Notes: generated by a model from the letters alone, not told the origin. A DNA stretch of 11,249 bases from BOG-908 sp964247675 (GCA_964247675.1 CAXTVW010000112.1:1-11249); one strand, 5' to 3'; shown: positions 1 through 7,023, counted from the first letter of the stretch. Made by a program: numbers and translations.

Positions 1-930
1 AGCAGCGGTCCAGGACCGCTTGATGGTCACCGCGGCCGGGCGCGGCCTGGCCGGCGGCTCCACCGGCGCGTTCTCGCAAACCCAGCGCAGGCAGGCCGCC
101 AGGCGCTGGCGTTCGGCCGGGTTGTCGCGGACCAGCCCCATCTCGTCCAGCAGCGCGCGCATCATCCGATCAGCAACCTGCCGCAGGATCGGCAGGTGCG
201 CCGGCGGGATGCGAAGCTCCAGGCACTGCGAGACATAGCGGCAGGCGACGACGGCAAAGCGGTCGCAGGCCGGGTCGGCGCCCGCGGCGAAGAACAGCGC
301 CCAGGATTTCGCCACGTTGCCGCAATGGTGCTCGACCGCGAACACCTCGGCCATCACGCAGTAGCAGAACGGATCGCCCCGGCGAACGCCCTCCTTCAGC
401 GTGGCCAGCGCCCGGCGCCGGCTGGCCTGGTCGCGCCGCTTGGCGAACAGTTGCAGGTAGATGCGGCCCAGACGTTCATGTGCCTCGGCGGCGCCGCGCT
501 CGGCGGCCAGCTTGTAGCAGCGCACCGCCTCCCCGGTATCCTGGCGCGCGCGGCCCGTCCCATACAGCGCGCGGTCGCCGGCGGCGAGCAGCGCCTCCGC
601 GGCCAAGGGCGCTTGCGGGGAGGCCGGCGTAGCCACGCCCGCCTGGCCGGCCTGCTGCAGAAGGCGGACGACCTCGGCCGGGGCACAGCTGAAGAACTCC
701 CGCTTCGCGTGGACGCGCAGGCCGCGGCGGTCGAGTTCCGCGTGCACGTCGCGCTCGGCCGCATAGCAATCGGCGAACGCCTGCTCATAGGCGACGACGA
801 AGGGCGTCGCCACGCCCGTGACACCGGACAGCTCCGCCGCACGGTCACACGGCGCGCGGGTCGTGCAGCCCACCTTTGCCAACCCAGGCATGGAGGAGTT
901 CACCAGCACATAAACCCAGCCCTGTAGCAT
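1..930 (-). CDS. T5orf172/GIY-YIG-like domain protein with Sel1-like repeats (3' end off window)
   Basis: The frame is open from ATG at 930 to the window edge (310 codons, no stop), so the C-terminus is missing. The start has a GGAG ribosome site 8 nt upstream. Residues about 4-92 look like a T5orf172 (GIY-YIG superfamily) domain: WVYVLVNSSMPGLAKVG at 5-21, Arg25 and Glu59 (in AAERDVH) sit where the GIY-YIG tyrosine, arginine and metal-binding glutamate are expected, and REFF at 77-80 is typical of the domain's end. Residues about 110-160 resemble a Sel1 repeat (GTGRARQDTGEAVRCYKLAAERG), with a weaker second unit to about 197. The rest is helical with several cysteines and no family I recognise. 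No signal peptide is visible, so it is probably cytoplasmic. The domain belongs to a nuclease fold, but nuclease activity is inference. It lies 240 bp downstream of the peroxiredoxin gene on the same strand and may have its own promoter. Confidence 0.82.
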   Translation of the reverse strand, partial: MLQGWVYVLVNSSMPGLAKVGCTTRAPCDRAAELSGVTGVATPFVVAYEQAFADCYAAERDVHAELDRRGLRVHAKREFFSCAPAEVVRLLQQAGQAGVATPASPQAPLAAEALLAAGDRALYGTGRARQDTGEAVRCYKLAAERGAAEAHERLGRIYLQLFAKRRDQASRRRALATLKEGVRRGDPFCYCVMAEVFAVEHHCGNVAKSWALFFAAGADPACDRFAVVACRYVSQCLELRIPPAHLPILRQVADRMMRALLDEMGLVRDNPAERQRLAACLRWVCENAPVEPPARPRPAAVTIKRSWTAA

Positions 931-984
931 GACCCGTTCTCCGACGACCTGGTTGCACCGCAGCAGGAGCGTGTGTGCAACTGC

Positions 985-1013
985 GGTTCAACAACCCTGG
1001 GTTACGATGTCAA
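985..1013 (-). promoter_or_regulatory. candidate promoter for the T5orf172/Sel1 gene
   Basis: On the minus strand a perfect TTGACA -35 box (1013-1008) is followed after 17 nt by TGAACC (990-985), a poor -10 box. The spacer contains an 11-bp palindrome, AACCCTGGGTT (993-1003), that could be an operator. The surrounding 240-bp gap is the most A/T-rich non-repeat stretch in this half of the window, including the segment near 1050-1075. The -35 match is good and the -10 is weak, so this is tentative. Confidence 0.25.
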
Positions 1014-1170
1014 AAGGTTCACATACTGTGAAGGGAACGAAATCCGAACGGAGTTAATTTTATTTCAATTGCAGGTTGAAACCAGCGGCGACTTACGTTT
1101 CGGCTGCCTTTGTTGTATCCGTGTGACGGGCTGCAAACCGAACGGACCCGACGCCTGGTCGGCAGGGCGA

Positions 1171-1650
1171 TCAAAGCGTGGCGAGAACCGCTTCCGCCCG
1201 GCTGACATCGAAGTCGCCCGGCTGCTCGACGGCCAGATGCGTCACCTTCATGTCGTCGGCCACCAGCGCGAAACGCTGGCTGCGCACGCCCATCCCGCGG
1301 CTGACCAGATCCAACTCCAGCCCCAGCGCCTTGGTGAACGCGGCCGAGCCGTCCGCCAGCATCAGGATGGAAGGGCTTATGTCCTGCGACTTCGCCCAGG
1401 CGCCCAGGACGAACGCGTCGTTCACCGCAAGGCAGGCCACCGTGTCGATACCCTTGGCATGGAAGCTGGCCAGATGTTCGTTGAAGCCGGGCAGATGGCG
1501 AGCGGAACAGGTTGGCGTGAACGCACCCGGCACGGCGAACAGCACCACGCGCTTGCCGCGGAAGACATCCTCGGTGGAAAGCTCCCTCGGGCCGTCCGGC
1601 GTGGCGCTCATGAGCTTCATGGCGGGAAGGCTGTCGCCCTGCTTGATCAT
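1171..1650 (-). CDS. Prx5/PrxII-type peroxiredoxin
   Basis: 159 aa, the usual length for this class. It reduces hydrogen peroxide and organic hydroperoxides in the cytoplasm using a thiol. The peroxidatic cysteine is Cys48 in PGAFTPTCS (41-49), the hallmark of Prx5/PrxII enzymes. The only other cysteine is Cys73 in the ACLAVND segment, a position often occupied by Cys in this family. There is no C-terminal resolving cysteine, so a 1-Cys mechanism recycled by glutathione/glutaredoxin or another thiol is likely. The start ATG at 1650 has an AAGGAG ribosome site about 9 nt upstream. It is divergent from yqgE across 133 bp and is followed by the T5orf172/Sel1 gene. No OxyR site could be recognised with confidence. 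The family is clear and the physiological reductant is not known. Confidence 0.95.
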   Translation of the reverse strand: MIKQGDSLPAMKLMSATPDGPRELSTEDVFRGKRVVLFAVPGAFTPTCSARHLPGFNEHLASFHAKGIDTVACLAVNDAFVLGAWAKSQDISPSILMLADGSAAFTKALGLELDLVSRGMGVRSQRFALVADDMKVTHLAVEQPGDFDVSRAEAVLATL

Positions 1651-1783
1651 GGGGTGGTCTCCTTGTGCAATGCGGGGAACCTGTAAGGGCTCGGTTACGC
1701 TCTGTCACCGGGGGGCGCTAGCGGCGGCCAGGTTGCGCCCCATCTGAGCCTTTCACTCAACGCTTGGGGCGACGGTATCGGGT
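1651..1783. promoter_or_regulatory. divergent intergenic region with inverted repeat
   Basis: This 133-bp gap must hold the promoters of both the peroxiredoxin gene (leftward) and yqgE (rightward). No strong -35/-10 pair stands out on either strand. It contains an inverted repeat, GGGGCGC (1712-1718) and GCGCCCC (1735-1741), with a 16-nt loop. This could be an operator or a leader hairpin, but GC-rich DNA produces such arms by chance. Confidence 0.3.
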
Positions 1784-2410
1784 ATGGGCAGGCAAAAGGC
1801 GGCACCGCCCGACGCGGTAAGGGCGGATGAGGACGCGCCGGATGCCGAGCAGCCGGAGGGCCTGCTGACGGGCCAGTTGCTGATCGCCATGCCGGCGATG
1901 ACCACCCCGCATTTCAGCCAGGCCGTTATCTACATCTGCGCGCACACGCCGGAGGGCGCCATGGGCATCGTGCTCAACCGCCCGCTGGCCAGCCCCAGCT
2001 TCGGTGACCTGCTCGAGCAGCTCGACGTGTCGCCAAAGCCGCCGGTGCGCAAGATCGAGCTCTACCGCGGCGGGCCGGTCGATGCCGCCCGCGGCTTCGT
2101 GCTGCACACCGCGGACTGGACAGGCGACGGCAGCCTGATGGTTGATCCGCAGATCGCGCTGACCGCCAGCCTGGACGTGCTGAAATCGATCGCCGACGGC
2201 GGCGGTCCGGAGCGTGGGTTCCTGGCGCTGGGCTACGCCGGCTGGGGACCCGGGCAACTGGACCGCGAGATGACGGAGAACGCCTGGCTCTCGGCGCCGG
2301 CCAGCATCGACATCGTGTTCGACGGGGACCACGAGACGAAGTGGCGGCGGGCCATGGGAATCCTGAAGGTGGACCCTGTGCTTTTGTCGGGTAGCGCGGG
2401 GCACGCTTAG
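1784..2410 (+). CDS. yqgE: YqgE/AlgH family protein (UPF0301)
   Basis: 208 aa. The core starts at about residue 28 and shows the family signatures: LLTGQLLIAMPAM (27-39), HFSQAVIYICAH (43-54), GAMGIVLNRPL (58-68), the YRGGPV segment (94-99), LGYAGWGPGQLDREM (149-163) and NAWL (166-169). The family has an alpha/beta fold; AlgH was first linked to alginate control in Pseudomonas, and its biochemical role is unsettled. No signal peptide is present, so it is cytoplasmic. The 25-residue polar N-terminal lead is longer than in many members. ATG at 1784 has only a distant GGGG about 14 nt upstream, so the exact start is uncertain. The gene is divergent from the peroxiredoxin gene. A degenerate hairpin-repeat unit follows its TAG directly. 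Confidence 0.93.
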   Translation: MGRQKAAPPDAVRADEDAPDAEQPEGLLTGQLLIAMPAMTTPHFSQAVIYICAHTPEGAMGIVLNRPLASPSFGDLLEQLDVSPKPPVRKIELYRGGPVDAARGFVLHTADWTGDGSLMVDPQIALTASLDVLKSIADGGGPERGFLALGYAGWGPGQLDREMTENAWLSAPASIDIVFDGDHETKWRRAMGILKVDPVLLSGSAGHA

Positions 2411-2519
2411 GCAAGTAAGGCTTCCTGTCGGCGACCGTTGCGACGCGAATTTCAAGTGACTCCCGCGACAGCGGAGCAAAAGTTTTTTGGTTCTTTTTTT
2501 CAAAAAAGAACTGCTTGCC
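2411..2519 (+). repeat. hairpin repeat copy 1 with shrunken left arm
   Basis: The intact copy is 2474-2519, reading GAGCAAAAG, a T run, then stem GTTCTTTTTT / AAAAAAGAAC around a TC turn, ending in CTTGCC. To its left, 2411-2424 (gcaagtaaggcttc) matches the outer end of an inverted copy whose central A/T hairpin is missing. The two sides still share an inner stem, CTGTCG (2425-2430) with CGACAG (2466-2471). The unit begins right after the yqgE stop codon and may end yqgE transcription. It lies 95 bp before the clpB start. Confidence 0.8.
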
Positions 2520-2614
2520 TTCTCCTGCCTGCCCTTCCGCACCAAATACCGTTCCACGCGTCGCCTCCTGAGGGACGCGGAAGTTTTGTCGCCTGAGGCA
2601 TAGGGACACACGAT

Positions 2615-5197
2615 ATGGATATGGAAAAACTCACGGAGCGCACGAGGGGCTTCCTCCAGGCTGCGCAGACGATTGCGATACGCGAATTCCACCAGCGGCT
2701 GACGCCGGAGCACCTGCTCAAGGCGCTTCTCGACGACGAGGAAGGTGCCGCGTCCGGACTGATCAAGGCCGCCGGCGGCGATGCCGCGCGCGTGCGCACC
2801 GCCAATGATGCCGACCTGGCGCGGATACCGAAGGTCCATGGCGATGGCCAGGGGCAACCGCAGGCGACGCCTGAGCTGGTGCGCGTGCTGGACGCCGCCC
2901 AGCAGCAGGCGACGCAGGCCGGCGACGAATACGTGGCGCAGGACCGTGTGCTGGCAGCGCTCGCAAGCAGCGAGACACCGGCCGGCCGCGCGCTGCGCGG
3001 CGCCGGCGCCAACCCGCAGGCGCTGGACCGCGCGTTGGGCGAGATACGCCGCGGCCGCAAGGTGACGAGCCCCAATGCGGAGAGCGGTTTCGACGCCCTG
3101 AAGAAATACACCAAGGACGTGACCGAGCAGGCGCGCGAGCAGAAGCTGGATCCGGTGATCGGCCGCGACGAGGAGATACGCCGCACGATCCAGGTGCTGG
3201 CGCGCCGGACGAAGAACAATCCCGTGCTGATCGGCGAGCCCGGCGTGGGCAAGACGGCGATCGTGGAAGGCCTGGCGCTGCGCATCGTGCGTGGCGACGT
3301 GCCCGAAGCACTGAAGAACAAGCGCGTGCTGTCGCTGGACATGGGCGGGCTGGTGGCGGGCGCGAAATACCGCGGCGAGTTCGAGGAACGGCTGAAATCC
3401 GTGCTCAAGGAGATCGAGAGCGCGCAGGGCCAGGTGATCCTGTTCATCGACGAGATGCACACGCTGGTCGGTGCCGGCCGCGCGGACGGCGCGATGGACG
3501 CATCCAACCTGCTGAAGCCGGAACTGGCGCGCGGCGCGCTGCACTGCATCGGCGCCACCACGCTGAATGAATACCGCAAGCACGTGGAGAAGGATGCGGC
3601 CCTCGCGCGGCGGTTCCAGCCGGTGTTCGTGGGCGAGCCGTCGGTTGAAGACACCGTCAGCATACTTCGCGGCATCAAGGAGAAATACGAGCTGCATCAC
3701 GGCGTGCGCATCACTGATGGCGCGCTGGTGGCGGCCGCCACGCTAAGCAACCGCTACATCACGGACCGGTTCCTGCCTGACAAGGCCATAGACCTCATGG
3801 ACGAGGCGGCGAGCCGGCTGCGCATGGAAGTGGATTCCAAGCCGGAGGAGCTCGACGAGCTGGACCGCCGGCTGATCCAGCTGAAGATCGAGCGCGAGGC
3901 GCTGAAGCGCGAGGAGGATCCCGCCTCGCGGGACCGGCTGGAGAAGCTGCAGCGCGAGCTGGCCGAAATCGAGGAGAAATCCACCGCCATGACCACGGCG
4001 TGGAAGTCCGAAACCGAGAAGGTGGCCGGCGCGCAGAAGCTGAAGGAGCGCCTGGACCAGGCGCGCAGCGAGGTGGAGATCGCCCAGCGCAGCGGCCATC
4101 TGGCCCGCGCGTCCGAGCTGCTCTACGGCGTGATACCGGACCTGCAGCGCCAGATCGAGGGCAGCCAGGCGGGCGGCAAGCTGGTGAACGAAGCCGTCAC
4201 CGCCGAGCAGATTGCCGGCGTGGTCAGCCGCTGGACCGGCGTGCCGGTGGAGCGGATGCTGGAAGGCGAGCGCGCCAAGCTGCTGCGCATGGAAGACGAG
4301 CTGCGCCGCCGCGTGGTCGGCCAGGAGGATGCGCTGAAGCACGTCAGCAACGCGGTGCGCCGCGCCCGCGCTGGCCTCGGCGACCCCAACCGGCCGATCG
4401 GCAGCTTCCTGTTCCTGGGCCCCACCGGCGTGGGCAAGACGGAGCTGACAAAGGCACTGGCCGAATTCCTGTTCGACGACGAGCGCGCGCTGCTGCGCAT
4501 CGACATGAGCGAGTTCATGGAGAAGCACGCCGTCGCCCGCCTGATTGGCGCACCACCCGGCTACGTGGGCTACGAGGAAGGCGGCGTGCTGACCGAAGCC
4601 GTGCGCCGGCGCCCATACCAGGTGATCCTGTTCGACGAGGTGGAGAAAGCCCATGAGGACGTCTTCAACGTTCTCCTGCAGGTGCTCGACGACGGCCGCC
4701 TGACAGACGGCCAGGGACGCACGGCGGATTTCCGCAACACCATCATCGTGCTCACCTCCAACCTGGGCAGCGACATACTCGCCGCCCAGCCGGACAACGA
4801 GCCGATGGCAATGGCGCATGCGCAAGTCATGCGCGTGGTGCGCGAACATTTCCGCCCCGAGTTCCTGAACCGCCTCGACGAGATCGTGCTGTTCCGCCGC
4901 CTGGCGCGCACGGACATGGGCGTGATCGTGGACATCCAGCTGGCCCGCCTGCGGCATTTGCTGGGCGAGCGGAAGATCACGCTGGACCTGGACCAGAGCG
5001 CGCAAGACTGGCTCGCCAACGAAGGCTACGATCCGATCTACGGGGCGCGGCCGTTGAAGCGGGTAATCCAGCGCAGTTTGCAGAACCCGCTGGCCAGCCT
5101 GTTGCTGGAAGGCGCGGTGCATGAGGGGGAGGCTGTGCGGGTCTCCGCCGGGATGGAGGGGCTTTCCATCAACGGGCGTGTCGAGGAGACGGTTTAG
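2615..5197 (+). CDS. clpB: ATP-dependent disaggregase ClpB (Hsp100)
   Basis: 860 aa, full length for the family. ClpB works in the cytoplasm with DnaK/DnaJ/GrpE to pull proteins out of aggregates. Domains in order: N-terminal Clp repeat domain (about 1-147); first AAA+ module with Walker A GEPGVGKT (207-214), pore loop KYRGEF (251-256), Walker B VILFIDE (274-280) and ARRF arginine region (331-334); coiled-coil middle domain (about 405-525), which separates ClpB from ClpA and ClpC; second AAA+ module with Walker A GPTGVGKT (602-609), pore loop GYVGYEEGG (649-657), Walker B VILFDE (670-675) and sensor-2 GARPLKR (810-816). All catalytic motifs are intact and there is no ClpP-binding loop. The start ATG at 2615 has AGGGA about 10 nt upstream; ATG at 2621 is an alternative. 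Heat-shock control is expected, but I could not find a convincing promoter. Repeat units lie on both sides. Confidence 0.98.
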   Translation: MDMEKLTERTRGFLQAAQTIAIREFHQRLTPEHLLKALLDDEEGAASGLIKAAGGDAARVRTANDADLARIPKVHGDGQGQPQATPELVRVLDAAQQQATQAGDEYVAQDRVLAALASSETPAGRALRGAGANPQALDRALGEIRRGRKVTSPNAESGFDALKKYTKDVTEQAREQKLDPVIGRDEEIRRTIQVLARRTKNNPVLIGEPGVGKTAIVEGLALRIVRGDVPEALKNKRVLSLDMGGLVAGAKYRGEFEERLKSVLKEIESAQGQVILFIDEMHTLVGAGRADGAMDASNLLKPELARGALHCIGATTLNEYRKHVEKDAALARRFQPVFVGEPSVEDTVSILRGIKEKYELHHGVRITDGALVAAATLSNRYITDRFLPDKAIDLMDEAASRLRMEVDSKPEELDELDRRLIQLKIEREALKREEDPASRDRLEKLQRELAEIEEKSTAMTTAWKSETEKVAGAQKLKERLDQARSEVEIAQRSGHLARASELLYGVIPDLQRQIEGSQAGGKLVNEAVTAEQIAGVVSRWTGVPVERMLEGERAKLLRMEDELRRRVVGQEDALKHVSNAVRRARAGLGDPNRPIGSFLFLGPTGVGKTELTKALAEFLFDDERALLRIDMSEFMEKHAVARLIGAPPGYVGYEEGGVLTEAVRRRPYQVILFDEVEKAHEDVFNVLLQVLDDGRLTDGQGRTADFRNTIIVLTSNLGSDILAAQPDNEPMAMAHAQVMRVVREHFRPEFLNRLDEIVLFRRLARTDMGVIVDIQLARLRHLLGERKITLDLDQSAQDWLANEGYDPIYGARPLKRVIQRSLQNPLASLLLEGAVHEGEAVRVSAGMEGLSINGRVEETV

Positions 5198-5198
5198 G

Positions 5199-5249
5199 AA
5201 GCAAGCAAGGCCTTCTTTTTTGCAAAAAAGAAGCAAAAAATTTTTGCTC
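5199..5249 (-). repeat. hairpin repeat copy 2 (inverted)
   Basis: This copy starts two bases after the clpB stop and runs in the opposite orientation to copy 1. Its stem is CTTCTTTTTTGCAAAAAAGAAG, an A/T-rich inverted repeat with almost no loop. The inner end, TTTTTGCTC, faces copy 3 in a head-to-head pair. Confidence 0.88.
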
Positions 5250-5297
5250 CCTGTCGGCGGGTGCTGAAACATTCGCCGACAGGGAGCAAAAGTTTTT
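5242..5297. terminator. bidirectional terminator-like hairpin after clpB
   Basis: An 18-bp perfect inverted repeat (5242-5259 with 5274-5291) has a GC-rich core, GCTCCCTGTCGGCG, and a 14-nt loop. On the plus strand the right arm leads into AAAAG then six T (5288-5297). On the minus strand the left arm leads into a matching A/T tract. A GC-rich stem followed by a T run fits a Rho-independent terminator in both directions. Termination has not been shown. Confidence 0.6.
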
Positions 5298-5330
5298 TGG
5301 TCCTTTTTTTCAAAAAAGGACTGCTTGCTT
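5284..5330 (+). repeat. hairpin repeat copy 3
   Basis: Plus-orientation partner of copy 2, with 34 nt between them. Its stem is GTCCTTTTTT / AAAAAAGGAC. Compared with copy 1 (GTTC / GAAC), one T-A pair has become a C-G pair with both sides changed. It ends in ctgcttgctt, about 90 bp before the DUF3859-type gene. Confidence 0.88.
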
Positions 5331-5422
5331 CCTTCCTTACGCACACGCCCAAGGAAACCCCAGCCCGATAGAAAGCTCTAGGTCACCAAGCCTAACAAGC
5401 GCCCTATCTGGAAGGTGGCGGA

Positions 5423-5917
5423 ATGCGCCTGACCGCAATCGTATTTTGCGCGTTGCTCGCGGGCGCGGCGAATGCCCAGTCGCTGGTCGAAGCGCGCGAC
5501 CCAGGTCTCTACGCCCTGTCCGTGGCACCTGATACGGCCGGTGCCGCAACCGTGTCGGGCCGCCCTCCGGCAGACAGCACCGCCACCCTCCTGCAAAGGA
5601 CCACGCATTTCTGTGCAAGGCTGCACACCAGCTTCGGCGTGCGCTTCAGCCTTTCAGCCGATTTCGGCACGGACACGCTGCCGGTGGAGGTGGCGATCGC
5701 CCAGCCCGCAACGGTGAACCACGCCGGCGTCACGCAGGATGTGGATCACACCGCCGGATGGCTGCAAGCCGGCCAGCCGCACTATTTCGGATGGACGTTC
5801 GACGACCCGGCGAAGCTCAGATCCGGCCGCTGGCACATCCTGCTGAACCACGGCGGCGTGCAGTTGCTGGACCAGCCGTTCGACATCGATTTCACGTGTA
5901 GCGTGCCGATCTCCTGA
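5423..5917 (+). CDS. secreted DUF3859-type protein
   Basis: 164 aa. Residues 1-18 form a Sec signal peptide (MRLTAIVFCALLAGAANA) with cleavage expected after ANA, giving a mature protein of about 146 aa in the periplasm or outside the cell. The mature part fits my memory of DUF3859 proteins, which start near a 'GLYALSV'-like strand, have RFSLSADF in the middle and end with a GRWHILLNHGGVQLLDQPF beta stretch. The fold is probably an immunoglobulin-like beta sandwich, but that is inference. Mature Cys64 and Cys159 could form a disulphide. Cys9 lies in the signal peptide and is not in a lipobox. The ATG at 5423 has a GGAAGG/GGTGG ribosome site just upstream. No enzymatic motif is visible and the function is unknown. 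Confidence 0.82.
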   Translation: MRLTAIVFCALLAGAANAQSLVEARDPGLYALSVAPDTAGAATVSGRPPADSTATLLQRTTHFCARLHTSFGVRFSLSADFGTDTLPVEVAIAQPATVNHAGVTQDVDHTAGWLQAGQPHYFGWTFDDPAKLRSGRWHILLNHGGVQLLDQPFDIDFTCSVPIS

Positions 5918-5977
5918 GCACGCGGGAACAACGCCTATCTGTTGCGTGTTGCAAGCCGCACACCCGGAGCAGACGCC

Positions 5978-6487
5978 ATGGCAGGAACCGCCGAGAAGAC
6001 CGACCCCGAACTGTGGGAAAAGGTGAAGCACGAGGTCACCGAAGGCGACAAGGGCGGCAAGCCCGGCCAGTGGTCCGCGCGCAAGGCCCAGCTCGCCGTG
6101 CACGACTACAAGGCAGAAGGCGGCGGCTACAAGGGCCCGAAGACCGAAGACAACCACCTCCACCAATGGACGGAGGAGCACTGGGGCACGAAATCCGGCG
6201 AGCCCTCCGGCGAGACCGGCGAGCGCTATTTGCCGGAGAAAGCGCGCGCGCACCTGAGCGATGCGGAATACGCCAAAACCACCGCCAAGAAGCGGGCCGA
6301 CACGAAGGCCGGCAAGCAGTTCTCGTCGCAGCCGAAAGAGATTGCCCGCAAGACGGCAGAGGACCGGGACGGCGGCGGCAGCCTGGCCGCACTGCCGAGG
6401 GCCGAGCTGATGGCGCGCGCGAAAAAAGCCGGCATCGCCGGCCGTTCCCGCATGCGCAAGGCGGAACTGGTCAAGGCGCTCGGGTGA
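5978..6487 (+). CDS. DUF5872-like protein with C-terminal Rho-N/SAP-like segment
   Basis: 169 aa, acidic/basic, soluble, with no signal peptide or membrane segment. Residues about 9-115 look like the DUF5872 family: DPELWEKVKHEV (9-20), DKGGKPGQWSARKAQLA (24-40), GGGYKG (48-53), WTEEHWGTKSG (64-74) and ERYLPEKA (82-89), ending in the lysine-rich KKRADTKAGKQF (104-115). Residues about 134-169 (SLAALPRAELMARAKKAGI onwards) resemble a Rho N-terminal/SAP-like helical unit, which in other proteins binds nucleic acid. Nucleic-acid binding here is therefore plausible but inferred. The ATG at 5978 has GGAG 8 nt upstream; a longer reading from TTG at 5942 is less likely. Its stop overlaps the next start (TGATG), so the two genes are translationally coupled. 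Function unknown. Confidence 0.85.
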   Translation: MAGTAEKTDPELWEKVKHEVTEGDKGGKPGQWSARKAQLAVHDYKAEGGGYKGPKTEDNHLHQWTEEHWGTKSGEPSGETGERYLPEKARAHLSDAEYAKTTAKKRADTKAGKQFSSQPKEIARKTAEDRDGGGSLAALPRAELMARAKKAGIAGRSRMRKAELVKALG

Positions 6488-6858
6488 TGGCCGCGCACTC
6501 CCTCGATGCCGACGAGAAGGCGGACGCCTACAAGGACTTTCATGCTCTGGTGAACATGACGCCGGCGAAGCTGCGGCAGTGGCTGCAAAGCGAGGAGAGC
6601 CGCAGCGTTGGCATGACGCCGGAGGGCGAAAAAGTAACGCCAGGGGCGCCAGGCGCGTCCGTGGGCCATCACATGGGCGAACGCATCCTGCAGATACGCG
6701 CCGCGAAGAAGCCGGAACTGACGGATGCGGACTACGCCGACATGCGCAAGGTGGCCGGCTACATCAAACGGCATTTGGCGCAGCGGCCGGGCGGCGACGT
6801 GACGGACACGCGGTGGCGGCACTCCCTGATGAACTGGGGGCATGATCCGCTGGGGTGA
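6487..6858 (+). CDS. DUF3140 family protein
   Basis: 123 aa, from the ATG that overlaps the preceding stop by one base. The family match is good: FHALVNMTPAKLRQWLQSEE (18-37) with SRSVG (38-42), then the spaced G-x-x-x-G-x-R-I stretch (HHMGERILQI, 61-70), DYADMRKVAGYIKRHLAQRP (82-101) and the ending DTRWRHSLMNWGHDPLG (107-123). The role of DUF3140 is not known to me; it is small, helical and soluble. Close coupling to the DUF5872-like gene suggests that the two products act together or are needed in fixed ratio. I recall DUF3140 proteins encoded near other small stress-linked domains, but I cannot check that here. Repeat copy 4 begins directly after the TGA. Confidence 0.87.
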   Translation: MAAHSLDADEKADAYKDFHALVNMTPAKLRQWLQSEESRSVGMTPEGEKVTPGAPGASVGHHMGERILQIRAAKKPELTDADYADMRKVAGYIKRHLAQRPGGDVTDTRWRHSLMNWGHDPLG

Positions 6859-6913
6859 GCAAAAGCAAGAAAGCAGTTCTTTTTTGAAAAAAAGAACCAA
6901 AAAACTTTTGCTC
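6859..6913 (-). repeat. hairpin repeat copy 4 (inverted)
   Basis: This copy begins at the base after the DUF3140 stop. Its stem is GTTCTTTTTT (6876-6885) / AAAAAAGAAC (6888-6897). The inner end, TTTTGCTC, pairs with the inner end of copy 5. A stem of about 12 bp with a 2-nt bulge joins 6906-6919 to 6968-6979. Confidence 0.87.
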
Positions 6914-6971
6914 TCCCGCATCTGCACCGGCCGGCAATCTCCGGAAATGCTGGAATGCGTCAGCGTCGCGG

Positions 6972-7020
6972 GAGCAAAAGTTTTTTGCTTCTTTTTTTCA
7001 AAAAAGAAGGCCTTGCTTCC
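6972..7020 (+). repeat. hairpin repeat copy 5, forming the leader of the glycosylase gene
   Basis: Plus-orientation partner of copy 4, with 58 nt between them. Its stem is CTTCTTTTTT (6988-6997) / AAAAAAGAAG (7000-7009), followed by the AAGGCCTT palindrome and CTTGCTTCC. The repeat ends 3 bp before the uracil-DNA glycosylase start codon. The GAAGG of its 3' stem arm is therefore the only Shine-Dalgarno-like sequence nearby. Confidence 0.88.
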
Positions 7021-7023
7021 TTC

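Noticed and set aside
196..927. Plus-strand open frame of 243 codons over the left-edge gene
   Set aside because: The minus-strand frame in the same place has recognisable T5orf172 and Sel1 features and a good ribosome site; the plus frame has neither.
2514..2542. Heat-shock (RpoH-type) promoter for clpB, CTTGCC with 17 nt to CCGCAC
   Set aside because: The -35 part belongs to the end of repeat copy 1 and the -10 part is a poor match, so I could not support it.
1757..5344. Long minus-strand open frames opposite yqgE and clpB (647 and 533 codons)
   Set aside because: They lie opposite strongly conserved genes and show low-complexity antisense composition.
6955..7023. Upstream N-terminal extension of the glycosylase
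   Set aside because: It would only translate repeat copy 5 into a Phe/Lys-rich peptide. Similar peptides arise from other copies (for example 9730-9820), so they are artefacts of the repeat.
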